From Brachynemurus nebulosus (Eukaryota; Arthropoda; Insecta; Neuroptera; Myrmeleontidae), in assembly GCA_035578155.1 (NCBI GenBank), contig JAPWDM010000022.1:4031076-4095075 (forward strand): a DNA stretch of 64,000 nucleotides. The letters are read 5' to 3'. The stretch's first letter is position 1. Each line of letters opens with the position of its first letter. Below are positions 12,285 through 26,654 of this stretch, one piece after another. Below the pieces are notes generated by a model, which worked only from the letters and a program-made list of their open reading frames with translations, was not told the origin of the DNA and searched no databases. A program made the position numbers and the translations under genes.

Positions 12285-12677
12285 ACTGGGTGTATCAAAA
12301 TGTGGTAGAAAATGGAAAAGATGTAGAGTGAACTAAAATGTATCGTTATAACACTGATAGTCTTCATGTTTATATAAAATCATACTTATGGTGGTAGTGC
12401 CGTGAAGAATTAGATAACAAGTAACACTACCCGACTGACACTCATCGATTTATTAAGTGCCGAAAAATATTAGGTACGTGTTTCTTTTGGTTTCAGGTAA
12501 ATACGCTTTTTAGGGAAAGAAAACACCCCTTAACCCCTGGAGGTGGATACAGTTATGGCTAATTATTTCTGAAATGATACATTTTTTGAAAAAAGTGATT
12601 AAGACCAAAGTTGTAGAGTTCAAAATGATGCACTTGATGGCAATTAAGTTGACCTTGGAGTCGGTTTTTATTCTAGT

Positions 12678-12765
12678 AAGGTTTATCGTAGGATTAGGCG
12701 TACATCAAGGGACGTTTTTAATGACCAACGTCCCTTGATGTAAGCCTAATTCTACGATAAACCTT
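12678..12765. repeat. 39-bp near-perfect hairpin
   Basis: Left arm 12678-12716 and right arm 12727-12765 are reverse complements at 37 of 39 positions, around a 10-base loop (12717-12726). As RNA on the + strand one difference is a G-U pair and the other a G-A mismatch, so the stem would be nearly continuous. No inverted similarity extends beyond the arms. It is either a small palindromic insertion or a hairpin RNA precursor; nothing here proves transcription. Confidence 0.85.
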
Positions 12766-13440
12766 AAATTTCAAAAATTCATCATATAAATAATATAATA
12801 ATAAATTTTCCCTAATTTTATAATTGAAAAAATATTCAAATAGACTTTCTTAGTTCAGATACCTTATCATGTATACCATATCATTTACTAAAAATTTAAA
12901 AAAAAAATACTCTAAGACAGTACTTAAGAAAATTAATGAATCCTATATTTAGCGTACACCTTATAAAATATACATTATTTTAACTAACATTCACGTTTTC
13001 CTTTATCACCAATGTTTTTTTCCTTATATTTTTTTCTACAATATATATTGAGGATGTAGCAGCATGCGGTACTAGCTGAGGACAGATATGTGTGACAACA
13101 AATACCAAACACTTAACTCATTTTCATCTTGAACACACACACACACACACACGCACACGCACACCAATATTGAGCGAACTGTACATGTTAAAAAATACTT
13201 ACACGAATTGATACTGAAATGTCTCATTATTTTATACACATCGACACCGTCGCATCCCTCCAGCGTGAACTCATACCTACCTACGCTCATGTTTTGTTGA
13301 CATTCAACATTAAAATACACACAGGAGTTCTTATATTTCTTTTTTCCGCGTTGAGGGGACAAAATGTTGATGAATCGTGCTTTTGTTTTGAAAGCTTGAG
13401 TGTTATGTGTATCATCTGTTGTACGGCAACCACTTTAAAT
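12766..13440. other. AT-rich DNA with a (CA)n run
   Basis: A CA microsatellite lies at about 13133-13163. The frames here are not supported as genes. Confidence 0.55.
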
Positions 13441-13449
13441 GTAACTTAC

Positions 13450-13505
13450 CTGCAGCCATGACGACGTACAAGTGTACTAAGGGCACTTGATATTTTCGCT
13501 TTATT
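13450..13505 (-). other. Possible first coding exon end with perfect splice donor
   Basis: On the - strand, CGTCGTCATGGCTGCAG is followed directly by GTAAGTTAC. This gives an ATG at 13459-13457 in a reasonable start context (G at +4), codons for Met-Ala-Ala, and the consensus donor CAG/GTAAGT at 13450/13449. A short coding first exon of a host gene running leftward would look like this. No acceptor or continuing domain was identified, so it remains a candidate only. Confidence 0.25.
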
Positions 13506-13976
13506 TCTTATTTTGTGTACACACACCAAATGAAAGAAAAGGGTTCAAGGGATTATGAGGGATTTTTTCCTTTTATATTTTATGTGCAGATTTTTTTCTG
13601 TTTTTTATCCTGGTGTATAATATGTAAATATTCTGTCTTGCATTCGCTTTTATTCTCCTGAAAATTCATTAAAATAAATTAAAAAGTATGAGCAAATGTT
13701 GATTAAGAATACTGGTTTCTAGTGTCCAGTTTTTTAAAGAAAAAATTAAGAGCCATTAAGAATTCTTATACCTTTTTTCCCCTGAATTACTCTCCTTTAT
13801 TTTCCTTCATAACATGTGTTGACATCAGCATATTTTTTAAATATTAAATAAAAACTATTTGATCTCGATACGTTATTCGAATAAAAGTGTCTTCTTTGTT
13901 ATCATTTGTTATCATTTTTTTCTACTTTGGGTAATATTTATCCATTATTTCAGGACACATCTCTGTCTCTTATATA

Positions 13977-14083
<107 letters not shown>

Positions 14084-14507
14084 CGAATTCTTCGAAAAAT
14101 ATTCGAATTATTCGAAAGAGAACGAATAATTCAAAAAATCGAATTATTCGAAACAAGACGAATAATTCGAATAGCTCGAATTTTTGTTTTTGATTCTTAG
14201 AGATTTTTAAATATTTAATTTAAATAAAAAAAATCGATAACATTACAATAATTTGATAAATGGAAAATTACATTATGCCTAAAGAACAGGGTAAAGCAAT
14301 TAGTAATAATAAAAGTTTATTGTTACAAAAATTTGTCGCCCCATTACAGTGGGTGTAATAGCTGAATTTTGCGATAAGAATATTCGTTAAAACTTAAAAC
14401 TTAAAAAAATGCGACAAAAGAATCCACTGCAATAACTTCCCAGTGGGAAGTTGAAAGGAATTATTTTTTAGATGAATTTGCTCTGTAAACGAAACTATAT
14501 TAATATA

Positions 14508-15056
14508 TACAGAGTGTTTTTGTGTAGGAAAGTTCATATAAACCCAGGTCCGAAAACGCTTAGTTTTCAAGATATAGAGTGGACGGGCTATTAAATAGTT
14601 CATACAGGTTTTGTATAGTAAGAAAAATAATTGGAAATTATATAACTGAAAACAACTACATGAGCGAAAAAATACTAAGAGGTCATTTTTGTCAACAATT
14701 TATGGAACATTGGAAGAAACATTTTCGAATTGGAAAAAATCATTGGCATGCCTTTTTTTTCTTCAAAAATATGTCATCATATGGCCGTACGGACGCCACT
14801 GGTGTGAGTGTAAATGTTCTGTCTACTTCAGAATATGGGTATTCATCCTGTCATACCGTGTCCCAAATTTTGTGACAATATCACAAAACGATTTTGAAAT
14901 ATTTAAGAAAACATTAGAAAAGACAAGAAACTGAACACCCTGTACCTTGGAAACTAGGCGTTTTCGGACTTGGGTTTATATGAACTTTTTAACATAAAAG
15001 AACCTCAGCAATCACCTATTAAAATCTTTCGCACTTATTCAATAACACCCTGTATA
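14508..15056. mobile_element. 550-bp element with CAGRGTGTT / AACACCCTG ends
   Basis: Left end TATACAGAGTGTTTTT (about 14507) and right end AACACCCTGTATA (about 15044) are inverted. Just inside, AAGTTCATATAAACCCAGGT with CCGAAAACGC (14529-14560) faces its reverse complement at 14955-14990. Two overlapping frames (14579-14875, 14689-14934) show no transposase motifs I recognise. It lies inside the (AT)n-flanked element and is probably a later insertion. Confidence 0.6.
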
Positions 15057-15191
15057 AATTATATTAAAGTTCTTAGTATGTTTGAGTCTTAGAAATAAAA
15101 AAAAAGTTCGAGCTATCTGAAAAATGAAACGAATAATTCGTTTTTTCGAATTATTCGAAAAAACGAATAATTCGAAAAATCGAATTATTCG

Positions 15192-15193
<2 letters not shown>

Positions 15194-15275
<82 letters not shown>
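15194..15275. repeat. (AT)n microsatellite
   Basis: About 82 bp of AT dinucleotide at the right edge of the inverted-repeat element. Confidence 0.95.
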
Positions 15276-15278
<3 letters not shown>

Positions 15279-16204
15279 TATAGGTGTGAATTTCGACCAA
15301 AAATAAAAATTTTTACATCATAATATACTATTGTTATTAATTTATTACAATGCTAATCACGTAATGGGCATAAAAAGAATAATGAAAAAGCTCAAAATTC
15401 TTTGACTATACATTCGCATAGTAAAATACATACCTAATATACATTTCATTAATAAATATTTCTCACAGTGGACCTTTTTTGTGTAATATAATTTGGTTAT
15501 AAACAAAATAATAAAAATAAAATGTGATTGCCATTCAAGGGAGGTACGGAGGTAGAGAAGGTTTTTATATCTTTGCGTACATAAACAATGAACAAATAGC
15601 TCAAGTGAAAATTTCGTAGCTCAAGTAAATATATGTACAAAAGTTTTTGCTGTATTGATTACACCCAGAGGGATATTTTTATTGTTTCTGTTAAAGTTGT
15701 TCACTCCATTACGGTTTGAGACTTTTTATACGTCAGTAATTATTTAATATTAGGTGTATTTTATTCACGTTTTGCAAGTTACTTTATTGATTCTTAATAC
15801 ATAATTCAAAGTTACTTGATGTAAGAAAGTTTTTTTAAAAAAAAATGTCAAATATGTGACGTTAAAATTTCAGTAAAACTAGCTGTCTCACAAATAAAAC
15901 ATTAAACATATTCGAAATAAACAGTAGAAAAAAAAATACGTGGCTTACAAAGGTAATAGAAATTGGCTATAACAGGTATCATGAAAAATCGAAAGATTAA
16001 TTTAATGGAAACTTAGTAGCTTCATTTTTTACACAGTGCTCTCATCTTTAATAATTTTATCGCTTTTCTTTTGGAATTTTAAATTTTGGATGGTTTAGTC
16101 TAGCAGTACATAGTCTAACGGTGCAACTGCGTCACCTGTTTTGCTAGTTTTGAAACTGCACTTGCGTCATTTACTAAGAACTCCGTCCTTGTTATAAATG
16201 TTAT
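15276..16204. other. AT-rich non-coding DNA
   Basis: No supported feature. Stops are frequent in all frames. Confidence 0.55.
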
Positions 16205-16608
16205 CAGCCATTCTTTTGTTACGGACATGACATTTTCTCGCACTTTACACGCCTTCTCATAAGAAAAAAAAATAGAAGTTATTTTTTTCTTATAAATTTT
16301 CAATACTAAGCAGATAGATAAATGTGTAAAAAATATTTGTACCCACTGTAAAATACATAACATTATTAGTTTTAATGCTAGAGCTAATTAGAGCTAATAA
16401 AGTTTGTGTTACGGACGTGACAAAAAAGTACCTTTGTGTCGCGTAATGTTATGTATTTTATATTCAGTACAAATACTGTGTACACATTTGTCTCTCTGCT
16501 TAGTATTGAAAATTTATCAGAAAACAATAACTTCTATTTTTTTTTTTTTGTATGAGAAGGCTTGTAAATGTGCGTGAAAATGTCATGTCCGTAACTAAAG
16601 AATGGCTG
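16205..16608. mobile_element. Palindromic element, 162-bp arms
   Basis: Left arm 16205-16366 and right arm 16444-16608 are reverse complements with scattered differences. Landmarks are CAGCCATTCTTT at the outer ends, TTACGGACATGACATTTTC, then TTTTCAATACTAAGCAGA and ATACATAACATTA at the inner ends. The loop of about 77 bp repeats TTACGGACGTGAC, the same phrase as the arms. The frame at 16115-16363 on - is only the arm read through. A MITE or foldback origin is likely. Confidence 0.85.
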
Positions 16609-17670
<1,062 letters not shown>

Positions 17671-17932
17671 GCGTGCGTGTATGTAGTATGATAAACCTAC
17701 AGTAGAATCTTGATTTCCTAGTGTTATACCTATACTTTTGTAATAAAATTTTTTTGAACAGTTAAATTAGTGGATAAGACGAGTTGTCAGCTTAAATCAC
17801 GTTATTATTTATAAGTCTTTGACGCCGTCAAGTGCAACCTGACCAATTTCACCACGTTAACAATTCCGTATAAAGCGCAGGTACACCAATAACTTATACA
17901 AACATTGATCACTCTCTGTAGGTACTATCGGT

Positions 17933-19172
17933 AGGGGAGACAGGGGCTAGTATTAACGGGGGTAAGTATTAACAGGCCCTTTTTCGCCAAACTACGGACG
18001 AAAAAATTAAGTACGTCCGCTTGCTGTTATCAGTAGATGACCACGGACACGTTGTGACCAATCAGTCTTCGGCCGCTTGCCGCAAAACAAAGTTGTGAGT
18101 AAGGCGTAGATTTTATTAGATAAAAGAACATTTGTAAGTCGACGGTTTTTTGATTTGAAGCATGATTGTATACCTAAAAGAGACTAAATTTATTTCAAAC
18201 GGTAGCATATTCCATCTGGTATTGTATTTTGTTTAAATTTTACCGCATTATCAACGTATTCTTTTTAAAAATTTAAATTTGTAAAAAATTTACCTTCGGG
18301 GCAAGTATTAACAAAATGCATGGGGTAAGTATTAACATGTTAACATTTACCTCGTTTAAATTTTATACAACAAAGACTATGTTTTTAACTTCCCTATAAG
18401 GAGGTTATGTATTCGTCCCGATTTCAAAATCCAAATATCATCCGTCATTTTCATGCTTGTGTACATATGTGAGTGTTAAATTTAAATGGTTTTAATTTTT
18501 AAATCTTTTCTGCAGTGAAGCAGAGGAAGAGTTTTGCTTGATCTGAGTTATTATATATTTCAAGAATTATAATAATGTTAAATAAGACGAAGACTAATTT
18601 TTTAATAAGTAAATATTTTTTAATATAGAAGATATTAAACGATTGCGGTTGTCTATCGAAGACTGAAAATTTACCAATTTTTGTTTCGTTATCAAGGTCA
18701 AAGTGACGTAATTTGCTACTTAATAAGGACTGATTAACTATTGCCTCAGAAAAAAATTAAAATAATGATTAACTTTAACTAATTAAGTAAAGATAAATCT
18801 AAAATAAGAATTTTCTGTCAAATTAATTCCTTTCTAATAATAAACACGTTAAATATGATACTTTGTTTTATTTCTTATAAGTAGGTACATATCTACAAAA
18901 TATCATAATCATATTAAAACTCTAATGTTAATACTTACCCCAACGTTGTTAAAACTTGCCCCAAAGGTGGGGTAAGTATTAACAAACACATTTTTTAAGA
19001 AAATGGGTTTTTCCATAGAAAGTACAAGGCATATGTAAGTTTTTTTTTATCAAAAATTATAGACAGATAGTTGATGCTTCATAAGGTTTACAAAAAAAAA
19101 TCGTTAACTAGTTTCATTTCCGTTTAATATGCAAAAAAGTAAAATCTGTTAGTACATGCCCCTGTCTCCCCT
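17933..19172. mobile_element. 1.24-kb element with AGGGGAGACAGGGG ends
   Basis: The left end AGGGGAGACAGGGGCTAGTA (17933) and the right end, ending CCCCTGTCTCCCCT (19159-19172), are inverted with a perfect 14-bp core and weaker extension to about 25 bp. Inside, the phrase GGGGYAAGTATTAACA recurs near 17961, 18299, 18326 and 18971, and inverted near 18926-18942. No coding frame or clear target duplication is seen. It looks like a non-autonomous terminal-inverted-repeat element with subterminal motif repeats. Confidence 0.7.
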
Positions 19173-19439
19173 TCCGGAACGGTTCGATGTGAATTATAAT
19201 ACATTACATATTGTGCAACCGATATATATGGTCGCTGTTGAATCTTCGCACTTGACAGACTCGCATAGACAGAGGGCGAGCTATACATTTGTTTATAATA
19301 ATAATAGTATAATTGCAATTAAGCTTATTGTTATTGTTATTGTTATAAGGAGGAGCTTCAGAAAAATGGCTGACAAAAAACTCTTATTTGAGCAATTTTT
19401 CGATTAAATCAACGGTTTGGCTGTAATCAAAATGGCAAC
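19173..19439. other. Short unassigned stretch
   Basis: CG-containing DNA between two elements, with (TTA/TTG)n-like runs at about 19326-19345. The frames on both strands lack recognisable domains. Confidence 0.4.
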
Positions 19440-20273
19440 TCTAGAAAATCTTACGCTGTATATCTATTGCATTTTTTATAAAAGTAAGTTCATTTTTTTT
19501 TAATTTTTAAATTTACTATACGCCTACTTGTATTATAGTATAAAAATAAAGCACTTTCAGCACACTTAACAATACCATTGAATTTCGAAGTAAAAATGGG
19601 AGAAATGGGGGAAAAGTAATGTGGAATTCCTAAAAGGAATTAACTGGGTACTAACTCAATACGTGTGCAAAATTTCAGCCTCTACGTTTACTCAGAGGGT
19701 CTCTAGGCGTGTGAGAAAAAAAGCAAAAATATGAAGGAAATATTGTCGTAAAAATCGTGGGAGTAAGGGTTAAAAGTTGAAACCTCCAAAAAGCACTGGC
19801 TGGCTATTAACTTAACCTATACACAAAATTTCGGCCCTCTAGGTTTATTTGGGGAGATTTTGACCAAAACTTATATTTTTGAAATTGATTTTTTGATTTT
19901 GAAATTGTAGCTTAAAAATGGTGGGGGTGGGGGTAAAATATTAAAACCTCCAAATGCACAACCTAGGTACGAACTTTATCAACATACCAAACTTCAACCC
20001 TCTACCTTAATTCTGGGAGGCTGTGGGCGTGTTAGATCCAGCCAAAATACTTTTTTTCCCCCTCTACTTCTTCCAAATCCTCCTAGGAAGCTGAATTTGG
20101 ATATGTTGTAGATAACTGATCGAAACATTATTTCCAATCGGCTTGGAAAAGTTTTATTGTTTTGTTGCCCCCCACCATCCCCTGGAAATTTGGGTCGGAT
20201 ATATAAACACATGTCTTTATTGGGATCTATCGAATGACGGTATGACATCTGGTGGTGAAAGATCAGACTATAC

Positions 20274-20502
20274 TTAACCCCTTTAGTACCGCCATATATT
20301 TCAGTATTTTAAATAAAAAATTTAAAATCTCTATAAGTGTAATAGCAAGCTTGATATTTTTTGCTTAAATTATTTACAATATGGCTGCTCTTTACTATAC
20401 AACCTCCTGTTACCGATATAAGACAAGCCACACTCGTCAGTTGAATTATTTCTAAAAATTAGTATGACGAGCTGAGCTCGTCATTAGTCCTAAACGGGTT
20501 AA
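20274..20502. mobile_element. piggyBac-like MITE with TTAA ends, 229 bp
   Basis: The left end TTAACCCCTTTAGTACC and the reverse-complemented right end TTAACCCGTTTAGGACT form imperfect inverted repeats bounded by TTAA, the target used by piggyBac-type transposons. Near the right end is the near-palindrome GACGAGCTGAGCTCGTC (20466-20482). A related but longer element is at 59317-59651. It carries no protein and would need a transposase from elsewhere. Confidence 0.7.
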
Positions 20503-20525
20503 AGTGTATTTGTTCAAATGTTATA

Positions 20526-20529
<4 letters not shown>

Positions 20530-20605
<76 letters not shown>
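20530..20605. repeat. (AT)n microsatellite
   Basis: About 76 bp of AT dinucleotide inside the interruption of repeat family A copy 3. Confidence 0.95.
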
Positions 20606-20610
<5 letters not shown>

Positions 20611-20724
20611 TACCCAAAATTTGACCCCACTTTGATAGTATGTGGTGCATCGGAAATGAGCCCCACTTACCAAATTTCAGCCTTCCCCTTCCATAGGGGG
20701 CCCTACACATGTGAAAAGTAGTGC

Positions 20725-20726
<2 letters not shown>

Positions 20727-20780
<54 letters not shown>
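20727..20780. repeat. (AT)n microsatellite
   Basis: About 54 bp of AT dinucleotide just outside the end of repeat family A copy 3. Confidence 0.95.
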
Positions 20781-22145
<1,365 letters not shown>

Positions 22146-22709
22146 CATGAGGAGGTGTCAATCCAAAAAAATTATTGATTACACTTCAGGCAATAAAAAG
22201 ACAGTTCACTACAGACTATTTCAAAGAATCCATATCAAAATAGTAGCTAGGGAGCTGATGGGAAGTTTTTTGCGAATAAATTTTGAAAATGCAAATAAAA
22301 AGAACTCCCTTAAATCATAACATCGTGTCTGCCATTGATATATTGTATTAATAGCAGTCAGTATATAACGAATTTGTGGAAGGCAGACGTCCACATCGCT
22401 GCATTTTTATAAAAAATAATTACAAATATGTAAAAAAAAAAATGGTTGACTAAGTCATTTCGTCGTCTTTCTAATCTATATTTTTGGATTTAATGTACTT
22501 CTTGGAAGAGGAAAATAAAGTTGGCAGACATAGGGGCCTCCGATTTTAGCTACAATTAAAAAAAATATTTGTCGTAGCATCCTGCATAACATAGCGAATT
22601 TGCATTTACAAAAAATACTATCGTAATAGCCATATTCTAAAAGAATACTCGGATATTATGAATACGAATATTTGAAACTTTGAAACTAACAATTATTCGT
22701 CAAAATGAA

Positions 22710-22713
<4 letters not shown>
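22146..22713. other. AT-rich DNA with one satellite-end fragment
   Basis: At 22570-22618, in reverse complement, AAATTCGCTATGTTATGCAG matches the end of the 120-bp satellite array near 4900. No other feature was found. Confidence 0.5.

Positions 22714-22803
<90 letters not shown>
22714..22803. repeat. (AT)n microsatellite
   Basis: About 90 bp of AT dinucleotide. Confidence 0.95.
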
Positions 22804-22804
<1 letters not shown>

Positions 22805-24309
22805 CCGCGCACTTTTCTCCGTAAGTACTAAATTTCGATTTTTATTAACTTATATTACCCAATACGTGAAAAAGGTACTATCAATATTGGAAAGTAATGT
22901 TTAAAACTTATAAAATCCTGTCTGCTTTCAATACTAATGGATTGAGAGCTACATAAAAAAGCTTGTTATCGCTACATGGCTGATTTCTTTTGTAAAAGGA
23001 TCCTCTTTTATTGCCAAGTTCAAATAATCTTGTCTGCCAGCGCAATCCCGTGGCTTAACGCAGGAACGGCCGCTTAAATAGTTAAATTTCGATATTAAAA
23101 ATTTATCCAATTTTTTGTTGGAGAGCAATTTTCGTTTATTATGAAATATTCAAATGCAAAAAATAAAATACAGTTGTAGTATAGGTACGCTACATGGAAA
23201 AGTTTGGTGTTTGTGAGAAATAAATTACTTCCCGTTCATTACCCAATTTTTCACGTGACAATTTTGTTTTTGTTTTGATAATTGAAAATTTTATACACAA
23301 TTTAATCGATGTAACAAGATTTTAGCAACAAATAACAATCTAATGTTTTGACAATCATTGTTGGATGCTAAGAATATACTAACATCGAAAATTACTGCCA
23401 CATTTAATCTAGAAATAAACAAAATTTTAGCTCAGGAAAGTTTGCGAGAAAATATTTCATAAAGATTATCTTATACTGGTAATGGAAGCGTTATAAAATT
23501 ATGACTAAACAGTAATGTCTTCCCGAAAGAAAAATGAACTGGTTTCAACGGTATAAATAGCATAAATGTTGAAGCTTACAACACAGTATTCTCCAAATTT
23601 ATTGTTACTTCGAGGAACTAATGTAACAGACAATTCAAATCTCTCCATCGGGCAGGTCGTTTTAATAGAAGTGGCTCATAATGATGGCGTGATCTGTGTT
23701 CATATGGACATCTATGAATAGGTCTAATTATAATCAAAAATTAAAAAAAAAAAAAAAACAGTTTCGAAAACATTTATAAATATTTTTATTGAATAATAGC
23801 AATGATTAAAATTTTTTTAAAAAAATCTGATATTTTTACGATTCTCGTAAGATAAATACTACATTTTACAAGTCGTGTTCATTACCGTGTGCGTGCGCCC
23901 TCTGTATCAAATTAGTTTTTTATTCGAGATTTCGGTTTATTGTTAACTTACGACATATTATGGAATTTTGTAAACTTATAGGTAGATTAAACTACTCAGT
24001 TTTTATTATTTTTTATTTAACTTTTTATTTTAACCTGAGTGTTAGCTCCACACAAGTAGTAGCATTTTTGAAAAATTGAGTACTCAAAAAATTGAGTTTT
24101 CGTGTTGCTCCGTGATTTTATATACACTGGCAAAAAACTTTACACAATCGAAAAACTACTCGATTTTTAAGTGAAATATGGCATTAAATAAATTCACTTT
24201 ACCAAAACTGATGCTTCTAATGGCTATAGAAAAAATTATTGAAGTAACAAATAATAATTAAACTATTATCTTATAGTTACTCAAACAAAATAATTTTATT
24301 AATTAAAGT
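22804..24309. other. AT-rich non-coding DNA
   Basis: No supported gene, RNA or terminal repeat. Two moderately GC-rich patches occur near 23040-23075 and 23640-23710. Confidence 0.5.
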
Positions 24310-24310
24310 T

Positions 24311-24367
24311 GTACCTAAACTCAGGGCCTTTTGATAGTCAGTCAAACATCTTGCCAGCTAGGCCATC
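24311..24367 (-). repeat. tRNA-like SINE head (degenerate), inverted partner
   Basis: On the - strand, TGGCCTAGCTGGCAA (24365-24351) resembles a tRNA A box. After TTTGACTGACTATCA comes a weak B-box-like TGAGTTTAGGTAC (24322-24310). The same arrangement occurs on + about 40 bp to the right. It is probably a decayed tRNA-derived SINE head. Confidence 0.5.
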
Positions 24368-24399
24368 GAACCTCGTCAAGTGTTTGTCTGTTCAAAGTA

Positions 24400-24470
24400 T
24401 CAGTAGCCTAGTTGGGAACGCGTTTGACTGGTTATCAGAAAATTCTAGGTTCAAGTTCTAGTAGATGCAG
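24400..24470 (+). repeat. tRNA-like SINE head
   Basis: TAGCCTAGTTGG (24404-24415) fits a polymerase III A box and GGTTCAAGTTCT (24448-24459) a B box, 32 bases apart as in tRNAs. Between them is GTTTGACTGGTTATCA. The fold of a complete tRNA is not convincing, so I call a SINE head rather than a tRNA gene. It faces the inverted head at 24311-24367. Confidence 0.6.
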
Positions 24471-25340
24471 TTTGTTAATTTTTCAGTCACTATGTGATCT
24501 TTAATTAAAACAATGGTTTGGGTTGTAATCCACCAAAGTTCAGTTTAACTGCACATTATATGTGATCATATAAATACTGATGTATGTCTATATACGAACA
24601 AAAGTTTGCCATACGTTAATAGTCTTCACAAGCACACCGACAATATTGAAATTAAAACTACTTTACTCCACAAATTAAGTCACCAATGACTTCGTTCCTT
24701 GGGTAACAATTGCACATAGTAGAAAAAAAATATACCTACTCTGAATACACAAATTCTAGACTTCCTACAGTGAATGAGACTGGAAGTTGTACTTTAGACC
24801 AGACGTTTGAATCAGCTGAAATAATAAAAAAGGGGTATAAAGGGTTTGGGGTTCCGGACTAAAATCAAATAACTAAATCCTGCTCTTTATTAATTTTATC
24901 TATAAACATACATTTTGAAATTTAGTATCGGTTACCATTTCCCATTCATATTAACGAACCCTAACTTCTAAGTTAATGCAAACTGTATTATTCATTTTTA
25001 AACCATAAACTCTGATAATGTGAAAACTTTATCAGGGATATTAAGCAGTAATAATAATGTTTTGTAATTTGAATTTTTGATAATCCAATCAGTAGCCGAC
25101 AAATTACTACTTACAGTTGGAGCGCCCGGAAGCGATACGCAATGTATATAAAATATTTATACAAGGATTACATGTGAGGCGATTTTTTTTAAAATGTACT
25201 GTACATGAGCTATATTTATAGGTTTACCTACATATGCCGTTTCTTGCTGTAAGTTCTCAACATAACAAGATATTATTAAGCTAATGGACCGTACAGAATT
25301 GGCTTGCTTAGTTTAGAATAACGTATTATCAGCCAGCCTC

Positions 25341-25342
<2 letters not shown>
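24471..25342. other. AT-rich non-coding DNA
   Basis: No supported feature. Confidence 0.55.
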
Positions 25343-25432
<90 letters not shown>

Positions 25433-25445
25433 ACACACACACACA
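25343..25445. repeat. (AT)n plus (CA)n compound microsatellite
   Basis: AT dinucleotide 25343-25430 followed by CCACACACACACAC to about 25445. Confidence 0.95.
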
Positions 25446-25948
25446 TCTATTTGTAACTATACCATAGAGGATTTCAAATATTACAGACCAGTAGTTGCTT
25501 ACTCCACTTGGAGCAACACTTGGAGCTAGAGCATCGCCAGAAGATAGAGAACAAACAAATACTTCCAGCGCCGTTGTGTATGTATTGTACATGTAGAAAT
25601 GATAATATTAGGATTAAAAACAGTTGTTATTGAAAGACATTAAATTATCCTGACAAAATATGTTACATAATAAATTAAATTTAATCTTTTGTTGACGGGT
25701 CACTTTTGTTTGTTTCCAATTGAATTTAACCGAAAGTTTTGTATAAGCTTATTTCGAAAGTTATAAGCAGATACATTTTCTATTCACACAAAGTTTGTAA
25801 TATACTACCAAAAAAAATATTTTCATTAATTTAAATCCAGAAAAATTCGAACTCTGCTAATAGTTTTAGTTTGTATTGACACCCGTTAATAAAAAAAATT
25901 AAACGGTGGTGGAGGTGTTGTGTAATTTCATTTCATATACTGAATCTC
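25446..25948. other. Non-coding DNA
   Basis: A less AT-rich patch at 25490-25580 has no recognisable coding content on either strand. The rest is AT-rich. Confidence 0.45.
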
Positions 25949-26381
25949 TTAACTCTTTGCACTCAAGCAAAAAAAAAGTGAGTTGTAAATAGGCTGGTAA
26001 GACATGTAGTACATGACAACGACCGACGTTCTTTTTTGATGGATTCTTTTGATGTTCTAACCTTGTTTCCCCAAAGTTGAATACTAAATGCGCTAAATAC
26101 TTCCTAAATGCTGTTTTTATTAGTTTTTAATTTTAAAAAGATAATTCAACGTGATTTTGTATTATTTTATTTACAATTTTTCTAATAAATGAATGTGAAT
26201 GTAGTTATTAAATAAAATATTCATGTAATGTGAAGTATGAGCGGTCATTACAGTTCAACATTCAGTGTGTCATGTGGTACATGTCTTATGATCCAACAGA
26301 CAAAACACCTTTAAATATGGTAGAGTTAATGGACAAACCACCTTGTCATGCTGTACATGTCTTATAAGCGCAAAGAGTTAA
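25949..26381. mobile_element. piggyBac-like MITE with TTAA ends, 433 bp
   Basis: The left end TTAACTCTTTGCACTC (25949) and the right end GCGCAAAGAGTTAA (26368-26381) are inverted and bounded by TTAA. Internal phrases GTACATGTCTTAT occur at about 26277 and 26352, with a related inverted phrase at about 26003. It resembles the element at 39663-40272 in its ends (TTTGCACTC) but not in its interior. Confidence 0.75.
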
Positions 26382-26654
26382 TAATAAAAAGAATTTATTT
26401 TTTTATTATTATTATTTATTAAATTATTTGTTTAAAAATACAGAGAATAAGAAAAACTGTACCAGCATGTATTCCACTTAAAAATGTTAGTGAAGATTTA
26501 GGAACGAACAAGTATTTAAAACGTAATTAAAAATACTTAATATTTAAAAATTTCTTATAAGTGTAGTAAATAAAAGTCCGTACAAATTTTAAAAATTCAG
26601 GTAGATATCCTCATAACAACAAGAATTTTTCGCTCTCACTGAAACCCCAACTAG
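26382..26654. other. AT-rich non-coding DNA
   Basis: An (ATT)n-like run at 26402-26420; otherwise nothing recognised. Confidence 0.5.

Larger units (their letters stand above)
19440..20712 (-). repeat. Dispersed repeat family A, copy 3, interrupted
   Basis: The parts 19440-20205 and 20607-20712 are reverse complements of 31262-32300. The CCTAGAGG phrase appears inverted near 19840. Between these parts, about 400 bp are foreign and include the TTAA element at 20274-20502 and an (AT)n tract. The repeat was therefore older than what now interrupts it. Confidence 0.8.

Noticed and set aside
14579..14934. Two overlapping frames as a transposase
   Set aside because: No DDE, helix-turn-helix or RT motif can be seen and the frames overlap each other inside a non-autonomous element.
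24400..24470. Functional tRNA gene
   Set aside because: Box-like motifs are present, but acceptor-stem pairing and anticodon arm are not convincing; a SINE head fits better. The same holds for 29548-29618 and 51800-51885.
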